Origin: Suillus spraguei | Lineage: Eukaryota > Basidiomycota > Agaricomycetes > Boletales > Suillaceae | Direction: 5' to 3' | DNA: 64,000 nt | Assembly (NCBI GenBank): GCA_016800925.1 | Contig: JABCPU010000005.1 | Span: forward strand, 62,001-126,000 | In this document: piece by piece, positions 61,196 through 64,000 of the stretch | How positions within the stretch are numbered: the first letter of the stretch is position 1 | Layout: each line of letters begins with the position of its first letter | Made by a program: the position numbers and the translations under genes | The notes under the pieces: generated by a model | Seen by the model: only the letters and a program-made list of their open reading frames with translations | Database searches by the model: none | What the model was told of the DNA's origin: nothing

Positions 61196-61620
61196 ACCGA
61201 TGGGACCGCGAAAATGTTACTAGATAGTCCCACGAGTCCGTGTGTCCCAAGAGTCCGCGCATCGACTCTAGCACACGCAATTCTGCACGGAATCCTTATC
61301 TATGTCGCATACAGGCTCCCCCCAACATAATGCACAGTTCCATATTTTTGTTTTGAAGAAATTCGAAGTAGATCTCGTCTGGTGGCCAACTTATTGGTGC
61401 TGGAGGCTAGTTTTGTGCATATAAGGCTCGCTCTAAAGGTCAGATCACCACAGAAAATTCTGGAATATGGTATGGTGGTTATACATAATAAGAGAATACT
61501 AAAACAAATTTTTCCGGGGCTACATGCTTGTCAGGATCATCTGCAATAAAAGAAATATGCTCCAGACGTGACAATCCACCCAAAGCGTTACATTGAGACT
61601 GTGTAAATCAAAACTCCGCA

Positions 61621-62019
61621 ATGCCGGAGTGCGGCACTCGTGATGCTCGTGCAGTATTCAGCAGCTCTCTCAGCGGCAAGTCAAAATCTGATCTTCTCGA
61701 ACTCGCGCAAGCTCTGGACATATCTCTTGATGGCGCTCGAAACAATCCTGAATGTGTTTCCTTGATTCAAGCGCAGCTCAATGGTTACCCACAGCTGAAG
61801 GATGATCCGAAATTCACTGGCCTTTATGGCCGTCTCCCTCGTGGGCAGAAACGCACACACGCAAGCATGGTTGACGAAAATGCTGCGCTCGGGCCAGCCG
61901 AGTCACTTCCAGTTGAGTGTCCCGCGATTTGTCGTCGACTCAATGATTTGCAATATTTAACAAGCTCATTCATCCTCATCCACTACTCCCCATTATGTTC
62001 CTGCGCTATCAATGTCTGA
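61621..62019 (+). CDS. transposon-borne SAP-like ORF
   Basis: 132 codons. The central stretch GKSKSDLLELAQALDISLDGARNNPECVSLIQAQLNGY has the helix-extended loop-helix pattern of a SAP-type DNA-binding domain. It is followed by PQLKDDPKFTGLYGRLPRGQKR, a motif I associate with basidiomycete transposon proteins. The last 30 residues look like read-through into non-coding sequence, so an intron or a 3' truncation is likely. It may help bind DNA during transposition; that is inference. Confidence 0.55.
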   Translation: MPECGTRDARAVFSSSLSGKSKSDLLELAQALDISLDGARNNPECVSLIQAQLNGYPQLKDDPKFTGLYGRLPRGQKRTHASMVDENAALGPAESLPVECPAICRRLNDLQYLTSSFILIHYSPLCSCAINV

Positions 62020-62631
62020 TCCCCCCTCAACTGTTTATTCTGGCATTGCACATACTTAACTTCCTCATGGACACTCGCATCACCCATTCTCTCCCCAGCA
62101 TAATTTGCCCAACAATACACAGTATCATATGATTCCCATCATTCTTTCACAATTATCATATACCTGCGCAAGCTCATTCAAGTGCACCTGATTTTTCACT
62201 TAGATACTTTACTAATTCTTATACACAGTCACACAATCAGTTCAATAGCATTTATTGCACATTTCTACGCTTCATACAGATTGTTTCGAGTGCCATTTCC
62301 TCTACATAAGCCACGACTTCACAACACACTGTACGAACGGTGCTGACACTGCGGAGTGCAAATAGGTATTGCGGCAGACGTGTGACTTGGTGTGACAAAG
62401 TGCGCGAACTCTAGCACTGTTCTGCGCGGTAACTCTCCGCTGGACTCAACACGTCGAGTTTCAAAAAAAGACTAACAGATGTTGTACCTTAGAGTTCAGT
62501 CTGTTGAACTGTCAAAGAATTAAGTTTTTATGTCTGTGCGTTGTGGAGTAATAGACGTTACGCCAAAAATGCGCGAACTCCCGTGGACATCTAGTATGAG
62601 GAATATGCAAGACAATATTTGTCACATAATT

Positions 62632-62662
62632 GTGACACGTGTGACCTCCGCCAAAAGTGTGA
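62632..62662. repeat. conserved 25-bp stretch shared with the 10-kb relic
   Basis: TGTGACCTCCGCCAAAAG with its continuation GTGTGACA occurs here and, reversed, at about 10687-10715. Both lie just outside the transposase stop codon, with short GTGACA-type inverted copies around them. This supports common origin of the two elements. Confidence 0.6.
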
Positions 62663-62733
62663 CAGAAAGTTATCTACACAAGTACATAGAATTGTTCTAG
62701 ACATGTTTGTTTAGCGTTATGCAGTTCTTCACG

Positions 62734-63347
62734 TCATAGGTTAGCGCGAAACTTTCGAAGTTGTGAAGATAAATCAAGTGAAATTTGAGGATCCCCATAT
62801 TGCATACATGCAGCTTCGAGCTGGCACAAATCGAGGACATTGTTGCGTGTGACTGATGGGCCCATTTCGTCGTCGTCGTCGTCGTCATCATCAGAATCAA
62901 CTTCAATAACTTCACCATTTGCAACAAGGATTTCATGACGGACCTCATCTGCAATAGATGAGTCACCACCATCAAATGTAGAGAACTCCCCTTATCTGTC
63001 TCCTCGGCAGGGTCCAAAAGTTCGTCGATAGTCAGCAAGGTATCAAAAACACGGTTGCGTGCCCGTAACTTGCGTGATAACGTTGACTGCGTGAAAATGA
63101 GTGCACCCGATTTGAGAGTTTTGAAGTGTTCAACAATTTCAGTTTGTGTCACAGTAGGATGAGAATCAATAAAACGATAGACTGTCATCCAGTCAGAGAG
63201 TGTGAGATTTTGGCGAGAAGTGCATTCACTGGCTGTAGAATGAGCTGAAGTTCGAGGATTGTCCTTGGTGATTTTCTGCCGCTTTGCAGGCCGGTTGCAT
63301 AGTACAGCGGGCTTGTCACGAGGTTTGCGCTTTAAGTTTAGAGACAT
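62734..63347 (-). pseudogene. CENP-B/Tigger-like transposase remnant without DDE core
   Basis: Starts MSLNLKRKPRDKP (63345-63347). A basic N-terminus leads to LTLSDWMTVYRFIDSHPTVTQTEIVEHF...LIFTQSTLSRKLRAR, a helix-turn-helix of the CENP-B N-terminal type. Then comes LLDPAEETDK, and after a one-base shift the acidic linker (VDSDDDDDDDE) and the characteristic C-terminus CQLEAACMQYGDPQISLDLSSQLRKFR. A TGA follows at 62734-62736, in the middle of the conserved tail. About 300 residues of catalytic domain are absent between the HTH and the acidic part. Confidence 0.65.
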
Positions 63348-63570
63348 TTTCAAGTAGTATGGTATCGTTTCAATTGCTCGCTGGCTTCTATACATAGTCA
63401 AAAGAGACAATACCACTGAAGCACGATAATAAATTTATGCACTATGTTATTGTCCACGTGTCCCACCCTATCAAATCAATACTCATAATGCATATTGGGT
63501 ATACAAACATTATGCATTATGAATTATGCGTCCAATTACTTGGGAACAACGTCGGGATCTACAAAAGTTG

Positions 63571-63593
63571 ATGCATTATGACCATTTCAACTG
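63571..63593 (-). repeat. right terminal inverted repeat
   Basis: Ends ...CCATTTCAACTG followed by TA; exact inverse of the left end. Confidence 0.9.
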
Positions 63594-64000
63594 TATCACT
63601 GTTCCTGGCTCCATGTGCTTGCAGTTTGTTCCACAAAGTACTTTGATGTTGGTTTAGTATCCCGAATCGATGTCAGCATGGGATAAGCATTTGCGTGGAT
63701 ACTAACCCCATGACACGAATGAGTTCAGATGCCACATGATTGAATAAGCCATTACAGAGGTTTTCTTGTTTTCAGATGTCAATTAAGAGATGACTCTGTA
63801 GGACAGTGCTTGCTAGTCTAGTGAGACCTCCGGTGTCCCCGTCGCGTCTTTGAAGTCACCAATGCCCTGGTGTAAGATGTACCCCACCAGTCCACCGTTC
63901 CCGAGATTTCTGTGGTGATGATAAGTCACACCATGCATTGAATAGTGCCAGGTCTTGATCCAGTAACCCTCGAGTTATGTCTCGCCTCACAAAAACTGGA
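63594..64000. other. right-edge flank
   Basis: About 400 bp to the window end with no recognisable gene. Confidence 0.35.

Larger units (their letters stand above)
61173..63593. mobile_element. 2.4-kb pogo/Tc1-mariner-like transposon with TA target duplication
   Basis: A perfect 23-bp terminal inverted repeat begins CAGTTGAAATGGTCATAA at 61173 and is mirrored at 63571-63593. The element is flanked on both sides by TA (61171-61172 and 63594-63595), the duplication typical of the Tc1/mariner-pogo superfamily; CAGT-starting ends are usual for pogo/Tigger elements. It carries two convergent coding regions: a SAP-like ORF (61621-62019, plus) and a transposase remnant (62734-63347, minus). No DDE catalytic domain is encoded, so it should be non-autonomous. 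Identical ends suggest it moved recently. Confidence 0.85.

Overview
The window looks like nuclear DNA of a filamentous basidiomycete, most likely an Agaricomycete (mushroom or polypore class). Genes are split by many short introns of about 45-60 nt with GT..AG ends and CTNAY-like branch points, promoters carry occasional TATA boxes, and gene order is mixed on both strands. The protein families (FSH1 hydrolase, sedolisin, TRI5-like terpene synthase, GDLHPGN-type fungal kinases, DUF829) also fit this class. I could not fix the genus. All identities come from reading translations by eye; no database search was run.

Layout. 0-10 kb: RIT1 (cut by the left edge), a small C2H2 zinc-finger gene, an FSH1-type serine hydrolase, the SFC1 succinate/fumarate carrier and a TM7S3/TM198-like membrane protein. 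10-25 kb is an accessory, rearranged block: a short pogo-like transposon relic, an intact Dal5-like MFS transporter, a P450 pseudogene, a tandem kinase/pseudokinase gene, and a second decayed copy of the MFS region from a two-block segmental duplication. It ends with a COX14-like gene and an M28-peptidase pseudogene. 25-39 kb is a conserved housekeeping block: SWR1 remodeller, a PKA catalytic subunit, a PaxU/TMEM53-like (DUF829) protein, a double homeodomain-like protein with a palindrome-rich upstream region, and a polytopic J-domain membrane protein. 39-49 kb: ERD2, a tandem array of eight tRNA-Leu-like Pol III-type units, a multi-pass membrane protein and a broken second copy of ERD2. 49-60 kb: a TRI5-family sesquiterpene synthase, an L-type lectin cargo receptor, transportin (KAP104) and a sedolisin protease. 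61.2-63.6 kb: a 2.4-kb pogo/Tc1-mariner-like element with perfect terminal inverted repeats and a TA target duplication, carrying a SAP-like ORF and a transposase remnant without a DDE core.

Several genes act in the same compartments without forming an obvious operon-like pathway. ERD2, the L-type lectin and the J-domain protein belong to the early secretory pathway. SFC1 and the COX14-like protein are mitochondrial. SWR1, transportin, the homeodomain and the zinc-finger proteins are nuclear. I see no convincing biosynthetic cluster around the terpene synthase.

The most unusual items are the tRNA-like tandem array (41.5-42.6 kb), the kinase plus HGN-pseudokinase tandem protein (16.6-19.0 kb), the transposon pair, and the palindrome cluster at 36.85-37.04 kb.
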